The notes under the pieces are model-generated. The model did no database searches and was not told where the DNA came from. It saw nothing but the letters and a program-made list of their open reading frames with translations. DNA of 64,000 nt from Akanthomyces muscarius (lineage: Eukaryota > Ascomycota > Sordariomycetes > Hypocreales > Cordycipitaceae), in assembly GCF_028009165.1 (NCBI RefSeq), contig NC_079241.1, positions 6,200,001-6,264,000 of the forward strand. The letters are read 5' to 3'. The first letter of the stretch is position 1, and the number at the start of each line of letters is the position of its first letter. Positions 24,394 through 35,289 of the stretch are shown here, in pieces. Position numbers and translations under genes: made by a program.

Positions 24394-25212
24394 TTACAGA
24401 ACAAGGGCAGCGGCGACGGCGGCGAGGACACCGGCGGGGGCGTAGGCAGCGGCAGCACCGACGGGAACGGTGACCTGGCTGCTGGTGGGCTTGACGCCGC
24501 CAGTGCCAGTAGCAGAGCCAGTGGGGGGGCAGCTGGTGGTGGTGACAACACCAGAGCTGTGAGTGGCAGTGCCGGTAGCAGTGCCAGTGGCAGAGCCGGT
24601 AGCGGTAGCGGTAGAGCTGCCGGTGGCGGAGCCAGTGCCGGTGGCAGAGCCGGTGGAGGAGCCGGAGCCGGTGGAGGAAGAACCGCCGTTGCCGGAGTCC
24701 TTGCAGTCCTTGTAGGACTCCTCAGCCTTCTGGAGGACAGCGGTCAGCTGGCTGGAGAGGGACTCGGCGATGGAGCGGGCGGCCTCGGGGACCTTGGCGG
24801 TGACGGCATCGATGAGGCTCTTGGAGTTCTCGGAGATGGCGGCAATCTGGTCCTGGACAGTCTTGCACTCGCCGGCCTTCTCGACCTCGGACTTGCGGGA
24901 AGTCAGGGACTCGGTAAGGGCAGTGCCGGACTTGGTGAGGCCCTGGACGGCGGTGCCGAGATCGACGGCATCGTTGAGAGTCAGATCGGGACCGGCCTCA
25001 ACCTTGGTCTTGCCGTCCTTGAGGTCGGAGACGAGCTGGTCGGAGGCCTTGACAAGGTCGCTCTTGTCGCCCTTGTAGGCATCGGCAGCGGTCTTGACGC
25101 TGTCAATGTCGGTCTGGACAGTGCTGATGACAGCCTTGACAACGGTGGCGTCGCGAGCGACAATGCCAGCCATGGCAGTGGAGGCGAGGGTGAGAGCAAC
25201 AGCGAACTTCAT
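24394..25212 (-). CDS. HsbA-type cell wall galactomannoprotein, GPI-anchored
   Basis: A single exon encodes 272 aa from the ATG at 25212. Residues 1-16 form a signal peptide ending in TAMA-G. Residues about 22-165 are a helical HsbA/MP1-like domain with few cysteines (C116, C170). Residues 173-247 are a Ser/Thr/Gly/Ala low-complexity stalk suited to O-glycosylation. A hydrophobic C-terminal tail (about 250-272) preceded by small residues looks like a GPI attachment signal. HsbA proteins bind hydrophobic surfaces and recruit hydrolases; wall mannoproteins of this family are abundant surface antigens. Codons are extremely biased to C/G endings (GTC, ACC, AAG, CTC), and the promoter has a TATA box and CT-rich leader, so high expression is likely. 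The long open frame on the opposite strand is a by-product of this bias. Confidence 0.9.
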   Translation of the reverse strand: MKFAVALTLASTAMAGIVARDATVVKAVISTVQTDIDSVKTAADAYKGDKSDLVKASDQLVSDLKDGKTKVEAGPDLTLNDAVDLGTAVQGLTKSGTALTESLTSRKSEVEKAGECKTVQDQIAAISENSKSLIDAVTAKVPEAARSIAESLSSQLTAVLQKAEESYKDCKDSGNGGSSSTGSGSSTGSATGTGSATGSSTATATGSATGTATGTATHSSGVVTTTSCPPTGSATGTGGVKPTSSQVTVPVGAAAAYAPAGVLAAVAAALVL

Positions 25213-25350
25213 GTTGACGGTTTGTTGAAAGACTGTGTCTTGAAAAGGAAGAGTTGCAAGTAACGAGTGTTGTATAGACTCAAAAGCGAAGGTGAGTGAT
25301 GGGGATGAGGAGAGAAGAAACAAATCCAAGAGGGGCGAGAGATGCAACGA

Positions 25351-25357
25351 TTATATA
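25351..25357 (-). promoter_or_regulatory. TATA box of the HsbA gene
   Basis: TATATAA reads leftward 139 bp before the HsbA ATG. It is followed by a pyrimidine-rich leader at about 25290-25335, an arrangement typical of strongly expressed fungal genes. Confidence 0.6.
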
Positions 25358-28300
25358 GGTAAATAGCCAGACCTCTTGGTCTGGGGAGCCATGGGTGGTG
25401 ACATTGGAGGATGGCCTGGCTGGGCAATGGAGGGGGGTGTGCTGGGCAACCCCCAAACCCGTTAAGATGGTTGGCTGAGGGTGGGCTTCACTTCCTCTCT
25501 CGAGTACTATGTACCCGTAACAAGCTCGAACCAGCCATTGGTACCGCGAACGAGGAGGGGAGGGCGTGTGGCCTGTGAAAGAGTTTATTACCGAGGCAGC
25601 CGATGCAGCTAGTCAATGCAACAAGACGACTCACAACAAGGGAGTGGATCAGATGGATTAAGACAGCCACCTCAGGTTGCCAGGCCGCCATGGGGATGTG
25701 TGGTAGTCAGCCATCACGGGGAGGCAGTGCGGTGGATGGGCAATGGCAGTTGCAGGGCCAAGTTCTACATGTTGCATGTACATGTACACAGCAAGCCAGG
25801 GAGCCAAGCAGCTAGTGCGCACCCGCGTACTCGTAGATCTATTAGTGTGAAGAGGTGCGTGTGGAGAGCGACGGCCCAAAAGGTCACCATATTTGCCTCT
25901 TCTGGTGCGGACGCCGGGCATTGGCTCGACGCCACGGCAAGGGCCAGGATGACTTTTTTTATTTAGTTCCAGCTACCATGTGGAGGCAAAGTAGGTTCTC
26001 GGCCAGACAAGGGCTCTGAGGCTCGTCTTGGGATCCAGTTTGGTGCTGCAAGAGGTCCACCGATTGTGCGTTGGTTTGAAGTATTGCATTGCCCAACTTG
26101 CACCTGTTCATTTACACAAGAACCCAGCCGTACCAGCGCCATCACATGGGAAATCGAGCAGTTTCTGCCTCTCACCTGATTTGCGTCCAAAAGTCAACGG
26201 CCAAGCCGCCAGCTCGAAAGTTTCGCTGACGAGCCATCCGCTCTGTTACAGAGTGGCATAATGTGTATGACAACCACAACAGGAGTCCCCCAGGCGTTCT
26301 CCGCAAAAGCTGTCGTTTCTCTGTCTGGGGCAGGCCTGGCCCACCTCCACGCTGCCCCTTGTGCACAGATGATTTTTCTCCCCGCATATTCATTTGTGTT
26401 AGCGTGGTTTTGCCTAGAGAGCTGTGTGTTGTGTGCATGGCTCCTATAGCAAGAAGCATCTGCTTTATGCAGCCCAAGTACAGATTACAGACGGTGAAAG
26501 CAGTTGCCCAGAGACCGCCGAGGTTGCAATAACAGTGAGATGAGAAACTACGGTTTCCGCGGCCAACCAGAACAGCCCAGACGCCGCTTCCTCCATCCTT
26601 CATGCAGCCACTGGGCGCTTGATGAGCAGGCACCAGAACAGAGGTGAGATTTAGCTTGGGCTAACAGAGCAACGAGCTGAGAGGATGGTGTGCGGCTGGT
26701 GGACACAAGCAATGTACCTAGTACACTTTGCAAGCACACCAGTGGCTGGTTTAAGAAAGACTGTAGTCAGGAGAGAGACCTGTGCGAGTGGGCGAGTGAG
26801 TCCCCACCTACGCAATACGGAGTGCTCGTTCGAGTGCTTTCCATTCCTGTGTCTTTGCCACACCTGCGAGTCAACTAAATCGAGACACAGCTCCGGGGGT
26901 GGCTCATAAGCCAACCAATCAATGCTCAGAGCTGCGAACGGGGAGTTGCCCACCACGGATGGCATTGGCGAATGGGAAACATGCAAGGGAGAGACTGCGC
27001 GGACGCAATATTTGTTCTGTTCACTCGTCTACAGACATCAATGAGCACAATTGACCGTGCGTTGGTAGGGAGATTATCCATCAGTTCATACAAGCTATAA
27101 CGCCGCAGTGCCAGCATAGTACATGACGTGCTCCCAATTCAGTATTGCGCCGGCGTGGCAAAATGAGCGAAACTACAAGCAGGTCAAGGCCGGACTTGAC
27201 GGTACCGTGCCTCTCAAACTATTAGGTGCAGACTCCACGCCATTATCCACTTAGCCTCCTGGGCAGCTCCTGATGTGGGCAAGTTCGCGGCCGAGCCTAA
27301 CTAATAAGTACTGGTGGAGCAAGGTCGGCGAAACGATCCAAAGCACGAAGAAAGGCTGTTTTCCCCCCAAGGCAACCAAGGTCCCCTCCCCCCCTCAGCT
27401 GCCAACGGCCGGCCTGCGGCCGCAGAAGGTGGGTAGGTTGGTTCTTGCGAAGATATTTACCCTTATCCACGGCGGGCGCCTATTAAGCTTCTGGGGAGCT
27501 TCGGAGCACATTTGCCTATTACAGATGAGGGAACTATGAGCGGTGTCCCAGAGTCCCAATTGCAGCCGTATACCCAGCAAATAGCCTATGTCGATCGACT
27601 GTCGCTTTGTGCCAGGTAATGAATAGCAATAAGATACGATCGCCCGGTAACAGGTACTTAATTTCCCTGTTTGTTTGAGAGAATCCAACTGCGTGCTTAC
27701 AGGCAGGGTGCATGACTACCAACACCGAAGTCCAGGTCGTCGGGGACACGAGCCCCAGTGGCTGAATGGTCACCTTTTCGTGCAGCCCTTACGAAGGGTC
27801 TCCGCCGGAGTGCGCGCAAAACCTTGCTGGCAACCTCTGGCCTATTCCAACTATTGGTAGGCCGACTGTGAAGCTAGTGAAGGATGGTGTGGGGAGGCGT
27901 CCTGCGAAATGACCAGGGCCTCCATGGCAACAGGCCTCTGCATGGCGCCAGCTCTTGCGTCGCGGTGGGCATTTTGCCTCAGCTTTCTTACAGAGGTGCT
28001 CTTGGCGCGTTCCCAGAAAGGGGGCGGTCACAACAAGTATTGATGCAGCATGCCTGCAGCCTGTCCACTCTGCAGGCAGCCCTTGCCCACGCATAAAGTT
28101 CCTATTTTTATACAGTGGCACAAGCATGTGCTCGGTGGCAGATTGTTCTTACCCCGCACAAAAGATCGCGTAAAATCATGCCATGGGGCTGCTCAAACAG
28201 GAATCGACATCGACAATCCATCAATTGGCCACGCTTCGACTGGGGTCAGAAATTGCATGAGCCCCCCTGCAGCGCTATGGCTCCCCTCAGTTGCTGTCGC

Positions 28301-31300
28301 AGTGCTTGTCGACGTCGCGCTTCCACTGGAGATCATAAAAAAACTTTCTTGCACCATTTCTTCAGGAGGTAGTCGTAGGGACAGCCCGTCCAAGAGGCCG
28401 TCCGGTGCTAATTGCGCCACCTAAGAGCCAACTGCACTTACAGGTGACAGCTCCCACGCGGGCGCGCAGCCTGGTTCTTTTGTGGCGCTGAAGACGTTCC
28501 AATAATAAACAAGATTTACAGGTGACGCATCGCTGCTCAGTAGGAAAATTTGCAAAAGCACGATATAGGCCGAGAAGCCACCATTGTTCTCGGCCGTGTA
28601 AGCCCCGGAGGACTCTCCCGCTCCCTGGAGAATATCCGCTCTCAGCCAGTCGAGTAAGCCATCTGAACTCAAGGTGCCCTGGGAAAAAAAAAGGAGAAGT
28701 CACTGGGGAACATCCACTTGTAGGTCCGGGCCAATCATCCGAGGGCGCTGACCTACATTGACCTCCAACGGCCAATTGTGTGGAGATTAAGAGCCAGTTC
28801 ATGGAGGGTTGCTAATCTTACTGACTTGCGGGGAAGAAAGAGAAATTGGGGGGGCGTGTGCTGCTGATGGTGACCGACTCGGTGGAAACACTTGCATTGC
28901 GGAAATTGCATTCAAGCCTCTTTATTCTGCAGCTCGTGCCTTGCTTTTCTCGCCCAAATAGTTCCGTCCCCGGGCCGGACGGACGAAAGTAGCGGCGCCC
29001 CTCCCGCGATGAAGATCTTGGGGGTGCAAGGCCAAAGCACATGAAGGGGAAGCTCGTGCAGAATTTTGAGCCGCCAGGTAGCTGCATTGATCACACTTGT
29101 TCCTGGCTTGGAGCGCCACTGTTGAGCGGAAGAGTACGAGAATGAACATTGGGGCAGCATCGGATCGAGCCGGCGTCCCTTGGTCCTGCCTTGTTCATTT
29201 TTCAATGCCCAGGGAGGCGATCTGGAATGAATCGGAATCACATGATTTGCTGCTCATATTCTGAAGCGAGGTATCTGCTGAATACCAGGGGCCGCCACTC
29301 AATTGCCGTTTCAAAAATCCTGGACAGCAATGCTTTGTCCCGCTCCCGCTCCCCAGCTCTGGTGCTGCTACAGGTTGGTGTAAACGCTGCAAGCTCGGCA
29401 GTTTATAGCAACTACAACAAAGTGCACGGTCTCCGATATAGCATTTCAATGTTGTACTGGTATATTGAGTTTGTGAAGAAGCTGTTCCTGAAATTGATGG
29501 TGCAAGTCAACCCCGCACAACGAGCTGTCTATAGCAAGCAGGTAGTATTGGTGCACTGTCAAATCTCGCCACCAATTCCCTAATTTTACCTGCATGCAAA
29601 TTTCAAATTCTCCTAGGAGCTGCAGCTCCAGGTACAGCTGCGTTCGAGATTACCCCTATCTGAAATGGGGCGGCTTCACTGACTCTGTGCCAAATTCAAC
29701 TATACAGCTTTCCGTTCTGGGAAGTGTAGCCCGGGTTTGCCTGCAGCAACTTGCGGAAGGCTCGGCGCTACTTCTTTCGCCATTGAATCCTACTATGCGC
29801 CCCAATGCAGGAAAACTAATGCAGGCCCCGCCTCTGTTGGACGGACTGTCAAGAAAATGCAGCGAGGCCAGGCCATCCACGAGCCGCCAGCCGCGAGGAG
29901 GCCTTCCGTAAGCCTTGTTTCGGAGCTGGCCTGTTGAAAACATGGTCTGAATTGAAGAATAGCCACCCGAAGGACAGGCAATGAACCGTCGGGGAAGGTT
30001 TCTCTTCCTTTAGCGCCTCACTAGCACTCGTTCATCTTGGCTTTTGGAACAGGCCAGACCCTAGGGCAGACCCAATGTGCGTACCAACCGCGCCTCGCAC
30101 TCAATACTTACATGAGCCGATACTAGCCAGCGCTACTGTAAGCCACAGTGCTGCAATACGAAGTTTCTTCTTCTTCTGCCTACACTAGCAAGCCAGGGGG
30201 GAGTATTCGCGGAGTTTCCGCCAGTTTCGATCAGGAACCGCTTTCACCTCAACTGTGGTGTGCTCTTCAGAGACTGCATTTCTGCTAGTAGGGTTTTGCA
30301 CCCGTCTGTCTACATGGGCTTCCGGTCGCTGAAAGGGCTTGCGTATTTTGCGCACTTTCAAGAGCTTTCAAGTGAAAAACTAGCTCGTCCTTACCTACTG
30401 CGAAGGGGTCGTTTCCCGGCTGTGCCGAGTCAAAGTTGGACGGCCTGGTACAGGCGTTCGCCAAGACAATGACTCTAGTAGGACTGTGCCAATATACCCT
30501 ATCGACCTATGTGATTCACAGCTCCCATTTGTTATGGAAGTAAGTTCGTCTGCATTTCCCGTCACAAGGACCTTGCGGTGTTTCGGGCCAGAGCGAGTTT
30601 CCGGTTTGCCCGGTTGCCCGGCTTGCAACTGCACACGAATGAGACATCGAGGCTGAGTTGTCCAAATTATGTTCGAAACCCTTTTACAGGTATGATGTAT
30701 CGGCTAGTCCGAAACCAGGTTGTACTTGATGTAACATGCAAGGAGCTGTAAATTGTACACCCGAGACTGCCAGGTTATCTCAGTTGCAGTCCCGTCTCAA
30801 GGGCGAGACATTCGGGTGAAAGCATTCACGTCACTCAAAACACCGATCGAGCGTCGCAGCTCTGCGATGTATTGATTGATCGACGTCGATGATGTACTGG
30901 CTTTGTTTGGTACCACTTTCAGTGCTGAGGCGGGAACTAGTAATTGCATTGTGTAAGTGGCTCCGACAGGCGACAACATATGACTGAGATGGCAAAAGTC
31001 TCTTGACATGTCTGACATGTCCGCAGACGCAGTACTTATATCACTGCGCGATAAATTTAGGCTCGCTGTGTTGTGTCTGGACGTCATCGATGTCATAGTA
31101 TGGAGTAGTAGCGTGTTTTGTCATATTTGCCTTGTTCGTGACGATTCCGTCTTCTATGTGAGCAATTCGGCCACAATTTAGGTTCAAACCAGCACTGGAT
31201 GATGGGATAGACGCTTAATATCAAGTCGGTTAGCTCGGAGGCACATTCATACCCTCGTTATACGCTGCGTTCTCGGCGTTACTAGGGTTGCAGGGTAGCT

Positions 31301-31848
31301 GTCTATGGTTGGCAACCATCTGTATCGTGATGGCCAATGTTGGGCTTTGGTCGAATTGTTTTCTTATCCCGTCTGTCCTTAAGCATGAAATTCAGGGTTT
31401 ATCTAAGATTCTAAGCATCGTTTCTGTTTCTCGATGCCCCTTTGCAGCTCACGTCTTACACACATTGATTATCACTTTCCAAGTACTCCACACAGTACGG
31501 TCTGCGATGGAGCTATTTGCGACGTCTACGAACAATTTAGACGTGATACAGTAATTTTCTTCCCATTTGTCTCTTCAAGCTCATGATCTCCACTGGATTA
31601 CAAAAGTCCCGCCATATTATCTACAGGTTGTTCTGAAAGGCTACCTGTCGCCAGTATCGCAACTCTCCCACGTGATGGCCTTTGACGTCAGCCCCTCTCT
31701 GTCCCGCCAAGGACGTCCAGCTGCACCATGGAGCTCTCGCTGCAATAACCGCAAGATAAATCCCCGATCACTGACGAACCTAAAATAAATCTCATCCTAA
31801 AAGCGACATAAAATCGAGGGCACACGGAAACCACGCCGCAACGCCACC
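25358..31848. other. 6.5 kb region without a recognisable gene
   Basis: Between the HsbA promoter and VTA1 no frame shows coding bias, conserved motifs or a consistent exon chain on either strand. Base composition is balanced, there is no strong AT shift of RIP type, no terminal repeats and no transposase or reverse transcriptase remnants. The least poor frame is 30797-31090 on the minus strand (ATG, 98 codons), without recognisable features. Confidence 0.45.
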
Positions 31849-33046
31849 ATGGCCGAGCCTCTCCCCGCTGCGCTCAAGATCCCTGAGATCAGCCGCTTCA
31901 TCAACCGTGCGAACCAGCTCCGCGCCGTCAAGCCCGCCATTGCCTACTGGTGCGAGTACCACGCCGTCAACCAGATTGTCGGCAAGACTCTGCATAATAC
32001 CGACGACGACTGCTTCAACTTCACGCGGACGCTGCTGGAGCGCCTCGAGACGACAAAGACCGAGCGCGCAGACGACGATGCCATCACCGACAACACGGCG
32101 GGGCAAGCATACGTGGAAATGTTTGCCCAGGAGACGTTTGACCGCGCAGAGAGAACCATGCGCGCCAACAAGGTGACAAGGTATGCATAGTCGCTGCCCC
32201 TACGGTGAGCGCCGCGACACAGGCTGGAAACAAGAAAGCTAACAAGCGGCACCCTTTGCAAGGCAAACCGCCGACACGTTTGACGCTGCCGCCACCTTTT
32301 TCGATCTCACCCGAGAATGGGGCATGCCAGATGCAGAGACACTGCAGAAGATCAAATTTGCCAAGTGGAACGCTGCGCGCATTCTCAAGGCCATTCGCCA
32401 GGGTGAGGATCCCAACGAGTCCAATCCGAAGGCCCCCGAGCCCGAACTCGAGGACCCGGCCGAGGTCGAGCTCGATCCCACGGCCAACGACATATTGAAT
32501 CCACCGCCGCCGGTGCCGCCAGTCTCGTTGGAAGAGGTTCCTGATGCGGGTGAGCCATTGCCCTCTGTCCCTGACACGGCCGCAACAACTACAGACGCAG
32601 GTGGCTTTCCGCCAGCAGCACCGCCCGTGAAGACACCGGAGCCGCCGTTTGTTCCATCTCCCATCAACTCGCCGCCGCCGCAAGCAGCATCGAACCTACA
32701 GCCGACACCCCCTGCCGCGCCGCCCTCGTCACGGCCGCCGGTGCCTCGCCAGTCCTCACCTCAGATACCGACCAAGATAACTCCCGACATCATATCTCCG
32801 CCCGAGTTCCTACCCCAGCAGCCGAGGGAAGCATCTACACCCGTTCTTCCTCCTCCGGCGGCCTCCGTGCCAGCTTCTGGCCCGTCAACAAACCCAGCAC
32901 ATGCACCGGCGACAAATATACACCACAAGGATCTCAACCAAGCCCAGAAGCACGCAAAATGGGCCATCTCGGCTCTGAATTTTGATGACGTGCCGACGGC
33001 GGTGAAAGAACTGCGGAATGCACTAGCCATGCTGGGTGCTCAGTAG
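31849..33046 (+). CDS. VTA1: Vacuolar protein sorting protein VTA1 (LIP5)
   Basis: Two exons, 31849-32180 and 32263-33046, encode 371 aa; the 82-nt intron has a GTATGC donor, a GCTAAC branch and an AAG acceptor. The N-terminal 150 residues are the tandem-MIT Vta1 domain (ALKIPEISRFINRANQL, then a block ending FDLTREWGMPDAE, then KWNAARILKAI). A long Pro-rich linker follows (about 165-315). The last 40 residues form the C-terminal helical Vta1 domain (LNQAQKHAKWAISALNFDD, then ELRNALAML) that binds Vps4. VTA1 activates the AAA ATPase Vps4 to disassemble ESCRT-III at endosomes. Domain order and length fit the family. Confidence 0.93.
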
Positions 33047-33349
33047 CAGAGTGAAAGAGCAAACCACTCCGCATGAATCCTACGAGTCAAAAGGTACAAA
33101 GGATAATGGTTGAGTAAAGGAAGTTTGGTTATTGGTAATTCTATCCAATGAGTAATTATATATATGTATAGACAAGAAGCATCATTGTTCTATAAGGAAG
33201 TGTGCGCCCCAATGGTCGTAATGCATTGTATGGACCCGAAATCCGAATGCTCTTTCGTAAATTCATCGTGAGTAGAGCGTCTCGTATTGCCAATCTCACG
33301 TAGCCGCTTCCGCAAAAACACGAAAGGTGAAGCTGTAAAGGTGTATAAG
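33047..33349. other. Convergent 3' intergenic region, 303 bp
   Basis: AT-rich DNA between two convergent stops, probably carrying both polyadenylation regions. No gene was seen. Confidence 0.4.
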
Positions 33350-34297
33350 TTATGCGACAGCAACAAAGCTTTGCGCTGTGAACCCGGTAATGGGAATGCT
33401 GTCCAAGTATCGGTTGGGGACGCCATTCCTGGTAGGCGGCTCCGGATCCTCGGGCGTACCAAACCATCCGCGCTCGGGACCCCAAGTAATTACCTTCTCA
33501 GACTTGGTGGCGATGCTGAAGAGAGATCGCATCATGGCGCCCCTCTTCTGCACACTTTCGTATGCATCGAATTCGATGGCGTGAACTGATGGCAGGCCAT
33601 CCAGCGTGTTTGCCAATAACTTGCGGCTGAATTCCTCGTAGAAGCCATCCGCCCGACGAAAATTGTTAAAGATATTGTCGCTCGGGTCAACCTCGACAAA
33701 GACAGCTAGAGTATGGACGTGAATGCAATCTTTCAGTCCAAGAGCGTCATTGACGACCCAGCCCGCAGGCGGCGCGCTCCAGCCTGGCCCGAGGCGCATC
33801 TCAATCTTGGTGAGGCAGCGTCGCTGTCTGGCAGAAAGACGGGCCAGCAGAGGCTTCTTAGTCTTGAAGAAGCGGCCGGGTGTCGTGGGGAAAAGTCGAA
33901 ACGTTCTCGTGCTGTAGAAGAAATGAGTCGCCTCGTTGCTGATGAGCCTGCATGTCCGCATCAGACCCAGCCTCTTGTGTATTCGCTTGTGGTTCTCTCG
34001 CGTCAAGTCTAAAACCTCGGTGATGTCGGCAAAGAAGTATTCATAGATCTTGATGCGTAGCTCGGACGGCAGCGACAAAAGCGGGAAGGGCGGCTCGAGA
34101 GGTTTCGGCTTTCGCTTCTGAAATGGGCGAAGAGGCGTGTCGAGCGTCAGTGAAGCGATCGAGAAGGTAACTTCTTCAGTCTCTGTGACTGAGCCAGATG
34201 CGGACGGCTTAGTGTTGCATGGCTCTGCCGTCGGTGTCTGTATAGTTTGGCTACTCTTTTGTGTCGTAGAAGCGCGTCTTACGGCTTTCCGAGGCAT
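33350..34297 (-). CDS. 2EXR / F-box-like domain protein, function unknown
   Basis: A single exon encodes 315 aa from the ATG at 34297; the frame extends upstream only to a GTG. Residues 1-85 are basic and Ser/Thr-rich, like a nuclear or disordered tail. From about 92 there is a block FPLLSLPSELRIKIYEYFF, then LTRENHKRIHKRLGLMRTCR and ISNEATHFFYSTRTFRLF, the layout of the fungal 2EXR family in which an F-box-like start precedes repeated hydrophobic strands. The family is expanded in ascomycetes and mostly uncharacterised. Nothing in the sequence identifies a partner. Confidence 0.8.
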   Translation of the reverse strand: MPRKAVRRASTTQKSSQTIQTPTAEPCNTKPSASGSVTETEEVTFSIASLTLDTPLRPFQKRKPKPLEPPFPLLSLPSELRIKIYEYFFADITEVLDLTRENHKRIHKRLGLMRTCRLISNEATHFFYSTRTFRLFPTTPGRFFKTKKPLLARLSARQRRCLTKIEMRLGPGWSAPPAGWVVNDALGLKDCIHVHTLAVFVEVDPSDNIFNNFRRADGFYEEFSRKLLANTLDGLPSVHAIEFDAYESVQKRGAMMRSLFSIATKSEKVITWGPERGWFGTPEDPEPPTRNGVPNRYLDSIPITGFTAQSFVAVA

Positions 34298-34517
34298 TGT
34301 TGGAAAACGGGAAGATTTCCAGTTGCTGAGAGTGTGTATGCCCACCTATGGGTGGCGTAGAGTGGTATCGGTGTTGCAAAGAGAATGGGTGGCAAATTTG
34401 CAATCTCGGTAGCGTGGAGAAGACGAGCCTTTGACTTGTAAGGACTTCAAGGCCGTGAGTAATTATAATCGGGATTCTTGCAAGGTAAACGTTAAATATC
34501 GATTCGGCAGTGTCTGT

Positions 34518-35045
34518 TCAACAGGAAATAGCTCCGGCAATAGAGGGTGGTGCCATGACGATGTCGCAGACGATGCGCCCAGGACCACCCTCTAGAATGC
34601 GATACGAGCGGCGGCCATTGCGCCGGATCAAATGGACTGCGAGAAGGGCTGAAATGGGGTATCGAGGTACGACTGCCAACGGACAAGAAGTCGAAGAAAG
34701 TAGAAAAGCCAGGAACGAGGTCAGCGCCGAACTGGGGAGGATGTCTCGTGTCGTTGATGTGAGGGGAAAGGCTAGCTGGTTGTCGGTGACAGAGCGAGCC
34801 GGAGACAGGAACGGAGCACCGCCGATGATGGCTTCCAGGCCACCCAGCGCCAAAGCGATGCGCTAGAGTCCCACGTGAGGTGCCTGCGGCAGCACTAAAA
34901 TACAAGGCGATACAGTGCTCCAAGCCGCTGTGTTAGGCCAGAGACTGCGCTAACAAAGTCAGGACCTGGAAGCGGCCAGCGCTGTCCGGATCACGGTGAA
35001 ACGAAATTTCCGGGACTCACCAGCAGACCTTCTGCCACCTGTAAA
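34518..35045 (-). pseudogene. Possible membrane-protein gene fragment lacking a start codon
   Basis: On the minus strand an open segment at 34518-34862 follows a CTCTAG acceptor and codes for a hydrophobic chain (RIALALGGLEAIIGGAPFLS at its start). A perfect GTGAGT donor at 35020, preceded by a short frame ending VAEGLL, splices to it in frame with a 158-nt intron. Codons are C-ending like real exons. Upstream of the donor, however, the frame meets a stop and no ATG, and the TIM50 gene starts at 35290. It may be a remnant or a gene whose first exon I cannot find. Confidence 0.25.
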
Positions 35046-35289
35046 TGGCACCACTGCGGTCCACCCACTGGATGAGGTCAGCGAAATTTTTGGTGGACTG
35101 ACAAGGAGGCAAGCCGACTAGCTTCAACCGCCTGTCCCAAGTTTTTATCTTCTGTACGGTCCGTACAGCCCATCAATCGAAAAGACAACTTCTCCACGGC
35201 AGCTGGTGTGGAGGTACAGCATAATTCACTGCTTCAAGTCCCGCTGTCGCATCGCGCTGCAATTGAGCTGAATCACACACCATCGCAAC

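Noticed and set aside
24298..25263. 321-codon open frame on the plus strand
   Set aside because: It is the exact antisense of the HsbA gene. It is Gly/Ala-rich and low-complexity and arises from the strong C/G-ending codon bias of the real gene.
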